Shown one piece after another: positions 9,493 to 18,439 of a stretch of DNA of 64,000 nucleotides. The DNA lies in the NCBI GenBank assembly GCA_947470515.1, contig CANITF010000006.1, positions 60,252-124,251 of the forward strand. Reading direction: 5' to 3'. The translations under genes and the position numbers were made by a program. Below the pieces are notes generated by a model that searched no databases, was not told where the DNA came from, and worked only from the letters and a program-made list of their open reading frames with translations. How positions within the stretch are numbered: the stretch's first letter is position 1; each line of letters starts with the position of its first letter. Origin of the DNA: Flavobacteriales bacterium (GTDB taxonomy: Bacteria > Bacteroidota > Bacteroidia > Flavobacteriales_D > Crocinitomicaceae).

Positions 9493-10029
9493 CTATTTTA
9501 TTTCCTTTTGATCTAATTCAATTAAACCAGTTTCTCTCAACAATTTTTCCAATTCCTCAGAATTATATTTTGTATTCTCTGACAAACGGATTTCCATTAC
9601 AAATTTATCGTCAGTAGTACGAGGGTCTGGATTTTGAGCTGGAATTCCTGGCAATGTTTTATTTCTTAACATATATGTTATTGCCATACCGTGAGCTGCA
9701 CAAAGAACAGTAAACTCAAAAGTAATTGGAACAAAAGCCAACAAGTTATCTAAATAAGTAAAGTTTGGTTTACCACCAATATTCATCGGCCAATCTGTTA
9801 CCATAAAATATCTCATTCCTACAGTAGCTAACATTAAACCAGTTATTCCAAATAGAAATGCAACAATACCTAAACGAGTATTTTTAATTCCAATTATCGG
9901 ATCTATCCCGTGTATTGGGAATGGTGAAAATACTTCAGAAATTTTTACACCTTTAGCAACCAACATCTTTGCGCCATCTTTAAGCACATCGTCATCGTCG
10001 TACATTGCATATATTACTCTCTCTGCCAT
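9493..10029 (-). CDS. actD: Alternative complex III subunit ActD (DUF3341)
   Basis: A 178-residue membrane subunit of the DUF3341 family. It has an N-terminal cytoplasmic domain starting MAERVIYAMYDDDDVL, two hydrophobic helices around residues 55-75 and 95-120, and a polar C-terminus with the typical ENTKYNSEELEKLLRETG segment. It packs next to ActC in known complexes. The gene starts 10 bases after actC. Confidence 0.92.
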   Translation of the reverse strand: MAERVIYAMYDDDDVLKDGAKMLVAKGVKISEVFSPFPIHGIDPIIGIKNTRLGIVAFLFGITGLMLATVGMRYFMVTDWPMNIGGKPNFTYLDNLLAFVPITFEFTVLCAAHGMAITYMLRNKTLPGIPAQNPDPRTTDDKFVMEIRLSENTKYNSEELEKLLRETGLIELDQKEIK

Positions 10030-10039
10030 GTCCTTTTAA

Positions 10040-11449
10040 TTAGTGGTTTGAATGATTATCTTCATTATGACTATGCGTATCAGGAGCATTCTTATATGAT
10101 TCTCCAGAAGATTTAAGAATAGTTTTTACTTCATTTAAAGCCAATACTGGGAAGTATCTAGCAAACAATAAGAAGAAAACAAAGAATAAACCAATAGTTC
10201 CAACATAAACACCAATATCAATATGACTTGGATAATGCATACTCCATGCTGATGGTAAATAATCTCTATGAAGTGATGTTACAATAATAACATAACGCTC
10301 GAACCACATACCAATATTTACGACAATCGAAATAATGAATGTAAAAATTAAACTTCTTCTCAAAGGTCGGAACCACATTAATTGAGGTGAAACAACATTA
10401 CATGTCATCATTGCAAAATATGCCCACCAATATGGTCCAGTTGCACGATTTATAAATGCATATGCTTCATATTCAACACCAGAATACCAAGAAATAAATA
10501 GTTCAGTTATATAAGCAGTTCCAACGATTGAACCCGTTACCATAATTACAATATTCATATATTCCACATGTTTCGTATGAATATATGCTTCTAATCCCAT
10601 TGCTTTTCTCATAACTAACATTAAGGTTTGTACCATGGCAAAACCAGAGAATACAGCACCAGCAACGAAGTATGGAGGGAAAATAGTAGTATGCCATCCC
10701 GGAACAATAGATGTAGCAAAGTCAAATGATACAATCGAGTGAACGGAGAACACAAGAGGTGTTGCCAAACCAGCTAAAACTAAAGAAACCAATTCAAAAC
10801 GATTCCAATGTTTAGCTCTACCTGACCAACCAAATGCTAAAATAGAATACATCTTCTTAGATACCGGCTTCTTAGCTCTATCACGTATAGTAGCAAAATC
10901 TGGAATTAAACCAATATACCAGAATACTAAAGAAACAGATAAATAAGTCGAGATAGCGAAAACGTCCCAAAGTAAAGGAGAGTTAAAATTTACCCATAAA
11001 GATCCAAATTGATTAGGTAAAGGAAGCGTCCAATATCCAACCCATAAACGACCCATGTGAATAAGAGGAAACAAACCTGCCATAAATACAGCGAAAATAG
11101 TCATTGCCTCAGCTGAACGGTTAATTGCCATTCTCCACTTCTGACGGAACAGTAACAATACTGCAGAAATCAAAGTCCCTGCGTGACCAATACCTACCCA
11201 CCAAACGAAATTGGTAATATCCCAAGCCCATCCAATAGTTTTATTAAGTCCCCAAACACCGATACCTGTTCCAAGTAAGTAAAATATACAACCTACTCCA
11301 TAAAGTCCAATAATAAGAGCAATCCCAAAAAGGATATACCACATTTTTGGTGCTTTGTCTTCAATCGGTCTGCAGACGTCTTCTGTGACGTCATGATAGG
11401 TCTTGTGACCTAATATCAGAGGTTCTCTAATTGCTGCTTCCTTATGCAT
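10040..11449 (-). CDS. actC: Alternative complex III subunit ActC (NrfD-like)
   Basis: NrfD/PsrC-family integral membrane protein of 469 residues with about ten helices that forms the quinol-binding membrane core. The sequence shows the expected WWVGIGHAGTLISAVLLL and MHMGRLW-like IHMGRLWVGYW segments. The C-terminus is histidine-rich (DTHSHNEDNHSNH). It is placed 19 bases after actB, in the usual operon order. Confidence 0.94.
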   Translation of the reverse strand: MHKEAAIREPLILGHKTYHDVTEDVCRPIEDKAPKMWYILFGIALIIGLYGVGCIFYLLGTGIGVWGLNKTIGWAWDITNFVWWVGIGHAGTLISAVLLLFRQKWRMAINRSAEAMTIFAVFMAGLFPLIHMGRLWVGYWTLPLPNQFGSLWVNFNSPLLWDVFAISTYLSVSLVFWYIGLIPDFATIRDRAKKPVSKKMYSILAFGWSGRAKHWNRFELVSLVLAGLATPLVFSVHSIVSFDFATSIVPGWHTTIFPPYFVAGAVFSGFAMVQTLMLVMRKAMGLEAYIHTKHVEYMNIVIMVTGSIVGTAYITELFISWYSGVEYEAYAFINRATGPYWWAYFAMMTCNVVSPQLMWFRPLRRSLIFTFIISIVVNIGMWFERYVIIVTSLHRDYLPSAWSMHYPSHIDIGVYVGTIGLFFVFFLLFARYFPVLALNEVKTILKSSGESYKNAPDTHSHNEDNHSNH

Positions 11450-11468
11450 TACAATAGCTTTAGTTCAA

Positions 11469-14400
11469 TTAATGATGATTCTTTTTCTCTACATGACTTT
11501 CATGCTTCTCTGCTACTTGCAGTTTAGACAATATGTCATTTTTCTCATTTCTTACTTTCACTTTATACCAAACGTTTGGTTTTACACCAACTTCTTCTAA
11601 TGCTTGGTATGCAAGTGTATCGTCTGAGCTTGATCTAACCATAGATTTCAAGTCATTCCAATCTCCTACGATAATTGCGTTTGTTGGACATGCATCCGAA
11701 CAAGCTGTTGTATAATCTCCATCAACTACTGGACGACTTTCTTTCTTCGCTACTAATTTTCCTGCTTGTATTCTTTGAACACAGAAAGAACATTTCTCCA
11801 TTACACCACGAGTACGAACAGTAACATCTGGATTTAAAACCATTCTACCTAAATCATCCTGTGCAGGATTTACTTCTGTAAATTTCTTATATGATGGATA
11901 GTTGAACCAGTTAAAACGACGCACTTTATAAGGACAGTTATTTGCACAATATCTTGTACCAATACATCTATTGTATGCCATTTGATTTAAGCCTTCATTA
12001 CTATGCGTAGTTGCAGCGACTGGACAAACTGTTTCACAAGGTGCGTGATTACAGTGATGACACATCATAGGCATGTGAACCACTTTAGGATTCAATGCTG
12101 CTACTTCAGCTTTATCGTAACTAAATGTTTCTTTATCTTTTCTTTGACCAGGAACCGCCTCTTCGTCAGAAGAGAAATAACGGTCAATTCTTAACCAGTG
12201 CATTTCACGTCCACGACGAACTTCATCTTTACCAACAACTGGAACATTATTTTCTGCTTGACATGCAACTAAACATGATCCACAACCAATACAAGAAGAA
12301 AGATCGACAGTCATACCCCAACGGTGACCAATTTTCTCAACAGGATGAGCATCCCATAAGTCAAATTCAGCCATCGGCGCCTTAACGTGATTACCATCTT
12401 TATCAAGCTTAGAAAGCATGTAAGGTGGATTGTAAGCTTCGCGATCGTTATTTTTAAATATATCAAGCGTAGTTTCTCTAACAATTGAATGACGACCCAT
12501 TACAGTATGATGTATCTGTGTCGCTGCAATTAAATAAGAACCTTCAACTTTTGTCATTGTTGCTGAAGCAGCATAAGACATTGTACCATTTTCGCTTTGA
12601 ACAAATGAGAAAACATTTGCACCAATAGGAGCTGGATTGCCATTTTCCAATGTTACATTTCCACCATATTCTTTGGTTTGAAATGCAGCTTTACCTATAT
12701 TTTCACCGTTTGCTCCTCGACCATAACCTAAAGCTATACCGATTGTATTTTCAGCTTGACCTGGCAATGGATAAACAGGAAGAGTAACTTCATTGTTTCC
12801 AACTTTAACTTTTGCAAGATTCAAACCATGCTCTTGATCATAAGTTGTAACATATCCAGCTTTTACCATTTCAACTGGATTCATGGTAATATAGTTATCC
12901 CATGTTACTTTAGTCAAAGGATCTGGAAGTTCTTGTAACCAAGGATTATTTGCTTGTAACCCAATTCCAATTCCAGCCTTTTGATACATTACAACTTCTA
13001 ATTCTGAAGATTTAGGAAGTTGTCCTGCAAGACCTGCTAAAGCAGCTTCATTAAATACCATAGCAATTTCACTTGCTGGAACCGTCATATCAATACAACT
13101 ATTGTGAATAGCCATATTCCAAAACGTATGTAAATCTAAATATTTCGTTTGCGCTGGGAATGCATTTGTTTCCCAAGTTTTCATGATATAATCATATGAA
13201 ACTTTAGAATCTTTACCACCACGATTGACTTTTCCTGCCCATACTAGCATTGACTCTAAAGCAGATGCGGTATTGAACAAAGGACGAATTGTAGGTTGAG
13301 CCAAAGCATAATGTGCAGAAGTAGGATTGAAATCATTCCAACTTTCTAAAGCATGATGATCAGGACAAATGAACTTACACAAAGATGCCGTTTCATCAGA
13401 ATGAGATGCAAGTGAAACACTTGTTCCAATTTTTCCTAAAGCTTCACCAAATTGTTTTCCATTCGCTAATGTATAAACTGGATTCACACCCAAGAAAATA
13501 ACTGCATCTGGTCCTTTTCCAGCAATTACGTTACTCACAAATTTGTTCATTTTTGCATCTTCCGATTTGAACAAATTGATCGTATTATTTAAATCCAACG
13601 TTTTTGAATAAGCTCCAAGAACATTGTTTAATTTATTTACAAGGATTTGAACTGCTTTGTTATTTGATCCACAAACAACAATTGATTCACCTTTAGTAGC
13701 TTTTAATGATTTAATTGCTTCATCAGCAATTGCGATAACACTTTTTGATAATTCTGAAGAAACACCTGAAGCAACACCAAAACCTTTTAAAATGTATGAT
13801 AAAACATTCGCTTGTTCTGAAGGTTTAATCATTCCTCTATAATCCGCATTAGATCCAGAAACAGACATTACAGATTCAAAATGAAAATGTTTTGACATCC
13901 ACTCTCCAGCAGGATTTCTTCGCATTCCGTATTGAGAAGCGAATTGAGTTGGCATTAACCAAGAACTCAAGAAATCTGCACCAACACTAACGATTGTTTT
14001 TGCTTTTGAGAAATCATGCGTAGGAATAATATTTTTTCCAAAAGTAGCTTCATACGCTAAACGCATACCTGCATAAGAAACAGCATCGTATTGGATGTGT
14101 TCAAATTTATCTGGATTTTCAGTAGCACCTAAAGACGCTCCTAATTCTCCAATTGCCATTCCCAAAGAAGGACTAATTACAGTATTAGAAACTAAAACAA
14201 TCTTTTTAGCACTTTTAATAGCAGTTTTAATTGATCCATCAATATTTGACCAAGAATCTGATTCACCTTTCAATGTTGGATTTTGAAGTCTCGCTGAATC
14301 ATATAATCCTAAAACAGACGCTATAATTTGCGGATTTGATCCACCAAAAGTAATTCCGAAATCTTTATTTCCTTTGATATAAATAGGTCGACCTTCACGT

Positions 14401-14732
14401 GTTTTTACAAGGATGCTTGCATAAGAAACACCATCGTAATAAGTTGAAGCATACCATGTTGGCATACCTGGCGTTACGTTTTCAGGCTTATTCACATAAG
14501 GAATAGCCTTTGTAACAGGCGCCTCACACGCAGCAACTGTAGCAGCTGCAACACTGAAACCTAAAAATTTCAAGAAATCACGACGCGCAGTCGATGTTTC
14601 TTTTAAATTCTCATCTCCTAAGAATTCTTCAACTGACATTTGAGTCGGGAATTCCTGCTCTTTCGATTTAAGGAATTCTGGAGTCTCTCTTAATTCTTCA
14701 AGACCTTTCCAATATTTTCTTGTCATTCCCAT
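11469..14732 (-). CDS. actB: Alternative complex III large Fe-S subunit ActB
   Basis: A fusion of a molybdopterin-oxidoreductase-like domain without cofactor and a ferredoxin-like Fe-S domain, 1087 residues. The twin-arginine signal RRDFLKFLGF lies near residue 50, followed by a possible lipobox AAC. The C-terminal third holds four cluster motifs: CIGCGSCLVAC, CHHCNHAPCETVCP, CIGTRYCANNCPY, and CSFCVQRI with CSDACP. This matches three [4Fe-4S] and one [3Fe-4S] cluster in known complexes. The C-terminus ends HVEKKNHH. A second ATG at 14726 (MTRKYW) is an equally possible start. Confidence 0.95.
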   Translation of the reverse strand: MGMTRKYWKGLEELRETPEFLKSKEQEFPTQMSVEEFLGDENLKETSTARRDFLKFLGFSVAAATVAACEAPVTKAIPYVNKPENVTPGMPTWYASTYYDGVSYASILVKTREGRPIYIKGNKDFGITFGGSNPQIIASVLGLYDSARLQNPTLKGESDSWSNIDGSIKTAIKSAKKIVLVSNTVISPSLGMAIGELGASLGATENPDKFEHIQYDAVSYAGMRLAYEATFGKNIIPTHDFSKAKTIVSVGADFLSSWLMPTQFASQYGMRRNPAGEWMSKHFHFESVMSVSGSNADYRGMIKPSEQANVLSYILKGFGVASGVSSELSKSVIAIADEAIKSLKATKGESIVVCGSNNKAVQILVNKLNNVLGAYSKTLDLNNTINLFKSEDAKMNKFVSNVIAGKGPDAVIFLGVNPVYTLANGKQFGEALGKIGTSVSLASHSDETASLCKFICPDHHALESWNDFNPTSAHYALAQPTIRPLFNTASALESMLVWAGKVNRGGKDSKVSYDYIMKTWETNAFPAQTKYLDLHTFWNMAIHNSCIDMTVPASEIAMVFNEAALAGLAGQLPKSSELEVVMYQKAGIGIGLQANNPWLQELPDPLTKVTWDNYITMNPVEMVKAGYVTTYDQEHGLNLAKVKVGNNEVTLPVYPLPGQAENTIGIALGYGRGANGENIGKAAFQTKEYGGNVTLENGNPAPIGANVFSFVQSENGTMSYAASATMTKVEGSYLIAATQIHHTVMGRHSIVRETTLDIFKNNDREAYNPPYMLSKLDKDGNHVKAPMAEFDLWDAHPVEKIGHRWGMTVDLSSCIGCGSCLVACQAENNVPVVGKDEVRRGREMHWLRIDRYFSSDEEAVPGQRKDKETFSYDKAEVAALNPKVVHMPMMCHHCNHAPCETVCPVAATTHSNEGLNQMAYNRCIGTRYCANNCPYKVRRFNWFNYPSYKKFTEVNPAQDDLGRMVLNPDVTVRTRGVMEKCSFCVQRIQAGKLVAKKESRPVVDGDYTTACSDACPTNAIIVGDWNDLKSMVRSSSDDTLAYQALEEVGVKPNVWYKVKVRNEKNDILSKLQVAEKHESHVEKKNHH

Positions 14733-14762
14733 ATGCTTATTTGGACTTCTTCTATTCGTTAA

Positions 14763-16118
14763 TTAATAGTGACATTTTGCACATTCCCAACCACCTAACT
14801 CATTTACGGTCACTTTACCATCTTTCAAGTAACTACCATATAAAGTTTTGTCGTTGTTCAACAAACGCTTGTGAATTTCATTGTAGTAACCATCATTTCT
14901 TGTATCAATCGATCCAGTAGAAATTTCTTTCGCACCATGACATTCGATACACCATCCCATTGTCATAGTTGGTCTAGTTAATGGTATATTACCTTCAATT
15001 TTATTCAATTCAGAAACAGGTTGAACTTTAGCAGTTTCTACCATTTTCGTCATATCTCCATGACATTGCTTACAATCAATCCCACCAACTACTACGTGTT
15101 GAGAGTGATTGAAATAAACGTGATCAGGTAAGACATGCACCTTATTCCAAATAATTGGTTTAGATTTTCCTGTGTATTTCCCTGCTCCAGCCGGATCCCA
15201 ACCTGCTGATTTGTATAATTTAGCAATTTGCTCTTGTTGAGCAGGAGTACGACCATTAATTTGTTTGTGACAATTCATACATACATTCACAGTAGGCAAA
15301 CCTGCTGATTTAGACAATGTAACAGAATTGTGACAATATTTACAATCGATACCATTTGTGCCAGTGTGAATAGCATGAGGAAAAGCAATCGGTTGTGATG
15401 GTTGATATTCTTCAACAACACCAATACTATAACCACTTAAAAATAAAGTAACTATTGCACTTATAACAAGAACCAACGATGTCAAACCAACATACAAGCG
15501 GTATTTCCATGCCCACGTTTTGAATTCTTCAGAATAGGTTAAACTTTCATTTATTGGTTCACCAGCATCATCTGCAGCAGCAAATTTCAATTGACGACGA
15601 ACACCACCAACAGCAACAACAATAGTAAAGAAAATAATTCCCAATATTATCCAAATCCATCCCATTGAAGATTCTTCTTCAGTTGCTAATGGATCTGCAG
15701 TTGCTGCGCCGGTTGCACCTGCCGCACCTTCAGCTCCTGGTTCAGGTTGAGAATCAACCCAATCCAAAATCGCATCTACATCTTCCTTTTTCAATTCAGG
15801 AAAAGCCTGCATAGCAGAAGGCGCCCAAGTTGAAACTGTTTGTGCATAAGGATCGGAAGCGGCAGCATTTTGCCAATTGTTAACCCATTGATAAATAGAG
15901 CCTTCTTTGGCTCCTCCATCGGCCCATTTCTGGCGAACTTGGAATAGTTTAGGCCCTGTACCATTTTTATGTGGTTGGTGGCAGCTGGCACATTTCGCTT
16001 TGAAAAGTGCATCACCTTGAGCTTGAGCTGTGAATGTTCCCGCTAAAAACACAAAGGTTAAAGCGCTGAAACACGAATTTCTTAAGTATATAAACATCTG
16101 ACTACTAGATATTTTCAT
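14763..16118 (-). CDS. actA: Alternative complex III multihaem cytochrome ActA, six-haem form
   Basis: First gene of the respiratory operon. The 451-residue protein has an N-terminal signal, a class I cytochrome c domain with CASCH near residue 41, a Gly/Ala linker, a hydrophobic segment near 155-172 and another near 212-235, then five CxxCH motifs (CKYCH, CMNCH, CKQCH, CIECH, CAKCH) in the C-terminal periplasmic domain. The total of six haem motifs exceeds the five of the pentahaem ActA described in Rhodothermus, because of the fused N-terminal monohaem domain. The last motif is at the extreme C-terminus. Confidence 0.94.
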   Translation of the reverse strand: MKISSSQMFIYLRNSCFSALTFVFLAGTFTAQAQGDALFKAKCASCHQPHKNGTGPKLFQVRQKWADGGAKEGSIYQWVNNWQNAAASDPYAQTVSTWAPSAMQAFPELKKEDVDAILDWVDSQPEPGAEGAAGATGAATADPLATEEESSMGWIWIILGIIFFTIVVAVGGVRRQLKFAAADDAGEPINESLTYSEEFKTWAWKYRLYVGLTSLVLVISAIVTLFLSGYSIGVVEEYQPSQPIAFPHAIHTGTNGIDCKYCHNSVTLSKSAGLPTVNVCMNCHKQINGRTPAQQEQIAKLYKSAGWDPAGAGKYTGKSKPIIWNKVHVLPDHVYFNHSQHVVVGGIDCKQCHGDMTKMVETAKVQPVSELNKIEGNIPLTRPTMTMGWCIECHGAKEISTGSIDTRNDGYYNEIHKRLLNNDKTLYGSYLKDGKVTVNELGGWECAKCHY

Positions 16119-16137
16119 GTAAAAAACTATAAGTCTA

Positions 16138-16162
16138 CCGTCAAAAAAACACTGTTTGACGG
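16138..16162. promoter_or_regulatory. Inverted repeat at the actA transcription start region
   Basis: Arms CCGTCAAA (16138-16145) and TTTGACGG (16155-16162) are separated by nine bases. The repeat overlaps the expected start of transcription just downstream of the -7 element at 16166-16173. It has no T-run after it, so it looks like an operator or a 5' UTR hairpin rather than a terminator. Confidence 0.45.
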
Positions 16163-16165
16163 AAG

Positions 16166-16173
16166 CAAAATTA
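16166..16173 (-). promoter_or_regulatory. Putative -7 element for the act operon (TAATTTTG)
   Basis: Match to TAnnTTTG on the minus strand, about 48 bases upstream of the actA ATG. No -33 TTG is found at the usual distance, so an activator may be needed. Confidence 0.45.
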
Positions 16174-16352
16174 GAAGAATCGCACTATTTCATGACAGTT
16201 TTATGACAAAATAAATACGATAAAGCTTAATTTAAATTCATTCTAAATAAGCAAATTTTGGTAATCTCTGATTTGTACTTTGTTAACACCTTTTTTAACA
16301 TTTAAAAACACCAATATTTTCTATGATATATATATTGCTTGACTAACTTCAT

Positions 16353-16360
16353 TACCTTTG
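16353..16360 (+). promoter_or_regulatory. Putative -7 element (TACCTTTG)
   Basis: Match to TAnnTTTG ending 20 bases before the ATG at 16381. A TTG at 16335-16337 is closer than the consensus spacing of about 19. Confidence 0.5.
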
Positions 16361-16380
16361 CCTAATAAAATTAATATTTT

Positions 16381-16785
16381 ATGAAAAAGTATATTTCACT
16401 CTTTGGGTTCCTTTTTTTAACATTTGCAGTCCTGTGTCAGGATGGGAAAGTTGAAATAATAAAAGATACAAGAATTGATGGACTTGTAAAAAAACAAGGG
16501 GCAATAATTCCGCCTGCCACTTCGCCTCAAATTCCAGGTTATAGAGTTCAATTATTTTTTGATTCAGACAGAAAAGCGATTGATGAAGCAAGAAGTAAAT
16601 TCATAGCGGCTTATCCGAAAATTGATTCATACGTTTTATTTAATGCACCCAACTATGTTTTAAAAGTTGGTGATTTCAGGACATTATTAGAAGCAGAAAG
16701 GGTCAAAGATAGTTTTGTTCAATTATTCCCTACGTCATTTATTGTAAAGGAATTAATCAATTTACCTCGAATAGATCAAGAGTGA
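16381..16785 (+). CDS. Secreted SPOR-like domain protein
   Basis: A 134-residue protein with a signal peptide (about residues 1-19, MKKYISLFGFLFLTFAVLCQ) and a C-terminal segment PGYRVQLFFDSDRKAIDEAR...YVLKVGDFRTLLEAERVKDS that follows the SPOR pattern: a beta strand with GYRVQ, a helix, and a strand with KVGDF. SPOR domains bind denuded peptidoglycan strands, so a cell-envelope location is likely. It is convergent with the next gene; the 3' ends overlap by 10 bases. Confidence 0.75.
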   Translation: MKKYISLFGFLFLTFAVLCQDGKVEIIKDTRIDGLVKKQGAIIPPATSPQIPGYRVQLFFDSDRKAIDEARSKFIAAYPKIDSYVLFNAPNYVLKVGDFRTLLEAERVKDSFVQLFPTSFIVKELINLPRIDQE

Positions 16786-17942
16786 GATATAATTGAATTA
16801 GCCGCAGCATGTCCAGAAGAAACGCACCCTTGAATTAAATAACCACCTGTTGGGGCATCCCAATCTAACATTTCACCTATACAATAGGATTTTGGAAAGT
16901 TTTTTATTTGAAATGTTTCATTTATTGAATTCATATCTACTCCACCAATGGTTGAAATAACTTCATCAATTGGCCGTAAATTTGAAACATTTAATTGAAA
17001 ATTTTTAATTGTCTCAGCGAGTTTGATTTTATTTTGATAATCCTCTTTATTCAAGGTAAATTTTAACCAAGCTATAACAACTTTAGGTAATTTTAAATCC
17101 CTTAAACCTTCACTTGTATTCTTTGCTTTTTTCAATTTATCCGCAATTAATGTTTCAGTAAGCGATGGTTTAAAGTCAATCTTAATTGTTTTTCCTTCTC
17201 TGTAACTCGCATTCAAAGCATATATTGGCGGACCTTCTATTCCATATTCTGTGATAACAAGCTCTCCAAATTTTTCTTCATTTCCAGCAAATACTTTACA
17301 ATTTTTTATTGTTTTTCCAGCATAATCCTTTAAGAACTCACTTTCTAAAAGTTCAAAACCACTATTACTAGCTTCAAATTTTTTGCATTGAATTCCTTTT
17401 TCTGAAAAGGGTTTAAGCCAGTTACCATCAGACCCCGTAATAGACCAAGAAAATCCACCAAGTGCAAATATAGAATAGTCAAATTTATATACGTTTATCG
17501 TTCCCTTTGATTCAAAAAATAATTCATTTTCATTAAAATCATTCAGAACATGTTCCATTTTAAAGATGGCTCCTAAATGAATGAGGTAATCTTGCCATGC
17601 TTTTAAAACTTCAATGGGTTTAATTCCTTTCAAAGGAAAAATTTTCCCAGAACTTCCAACAAACGTTTCTATTCCAATTTTGGACAAGAAAACTCTAAAA
17701 TCAGTGTTATTGAATGAACGAACAGAATCTTTAATCGTTTCACTATTATAATGACTTACAAACTTTATAAGTTCCTCATCATTTGTCAAATTAAAACCTC
17801 CATTACCTGCAACCAGAAATTTCCTTGCAACAGCTTTTTTCTGATCAAAAAACACAACTTTACACCCTTTCTCCAATAAAACAGTGCCAGCCATTAAAGC
17901 AGCAGGACCCGTTCCTACAATTCCGACACTTTTCGTTTTCAT
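16776..17942 (-). CDS. FAD/NAD(P)-dependent oxidoreductase, HI0933/TIGR03862-type flavoprotein
   Basis: The 388-residue protein begins with the dinucleotide-binding motif GTGPAALMAG and the family signature KFLVAGNGGFNLTN (residues about 41-54), and ends with GEMLDWDAPTGGYLIQGCVSSGHAAA, the second FAD contact region. These are hallmarks of the HI0933-like (BaiN/RdsA) flavoproteins. The substrate is not known. It is a single gene, convergent with the SPOR-like gene. Confidence 0.88.
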   Translation of the reverse strand: MKTKSVGIVGTGPAALMAGTVLLEKGCKVVFFDQKKAVARKFLVAGNGGFNLTNDEELIKFVSHYNSETIKDSVRSFNNTDFRVFLSKIGIETFVGSSGKIFPLKGIKPIEVLKAWQDYLIHLGAIFKMEHVLNDFNENELFFESKGTINVYKFDYSIFALGGFSWSITGSDGNWLKPFSEKGIQCKKFEASNSGFELLESEFLKDYAGKTIKNCKVFAGNEEKFGELVITEYGIEGPPIYALNASYREGKTIKIDFKPSLTETLIADKLKKAKNTSEGLRDLKLPKVVIAWLKFTLNKEDYQNKIKLAETIKNFQLNVSNLRPIDEVISTIGGVDMNSINETFQIKNFPKSYCIGEMLDWDAPTGGYLIQGCVSSGHAAANSIISHS

Positions 17943-18031
17943 CCATCAAAACTACAGATATTACAACTACCAAATCTTAACAAGACTCAATTTTAAATTA
18001 AATTACCTTTCTCTTTAGACATTGGTATTGA

Positions 18032-18039
18032 TATATTTG
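18032..18039 (+). promoter_or_regulatory. Putative -7 element for rnpA (TATATTTG)
   Basis: Match to TAnnTTTG ending only 4 bases before the rnpA ATG. If used, transcription would start at or next to the ATG, giving a leaderless message. Confidence 0.45.
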
Positions 18040-18043
18040 CAAC

Positions 18044-18439
18044 ATGAACGAAAAATTCGGTAAGGAATATAAACTTTGTAGTCAAAAAGTAATACAATCC
18101 ATTTTTGATGAAAAGAAGAGCGTAAAAGCTTATCCATTTCTCATTCATTATTCCTTAATACCTTTATCGAGTGATGCTTCTTTTCAAATAACTGTTTCCG
18201 CTCCGAAAAGAAATTTCAAAAAAGCACACGATAGAAATCGAATAAAACGTTTGATGCGTGAAGCAATTCGAAAGAATAAATTAATTTTAGAACCGTTTTT
18301 GTTAGAGAACAAGAAACAAGTGGCATTATTTATGATTTATACGGCGCGAGAAGAAATTCCGTATGACATACTTTTCAAAAAGACAACACTCTTATTTACA
18401 CAGCTTATCAAAGAAATAACCAATGAAACAACTAATTAA
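18044..18439 (+). CDS. rnpA: Ribonuclease P protein component
   Basis: The 131-residue protein contains the RnpA signature RNRIKRLMREAIRKN (about residues 65-79) and the conserved N-terminal FGKEYKLCSQKVIQSIF. It is the basic subunit that helps the RNase P RNA process tRNA precursors. Its 3' end overlaps the protease gene by 17 bases, implying cotranscription. It is not next to rpmH here. Confidence 0.95.
   Translation: MNEKFGKEYKLCSQKVIQSIFDEKKSVKAYPFLIHYSLIPLSSDASFQITVSAPKRNFKKAHDRNRIKRLMREAIRKNKLILEPFLLENKKQVALFMIYTAREEIPYDILFKKTTLLFTQLIKEITNETTN

Noticed and set aside
16146..16162. Inverted repeat before actA as a terminator
   Set aside because: There is no T-run after it in either direction and no gene ends nearby.
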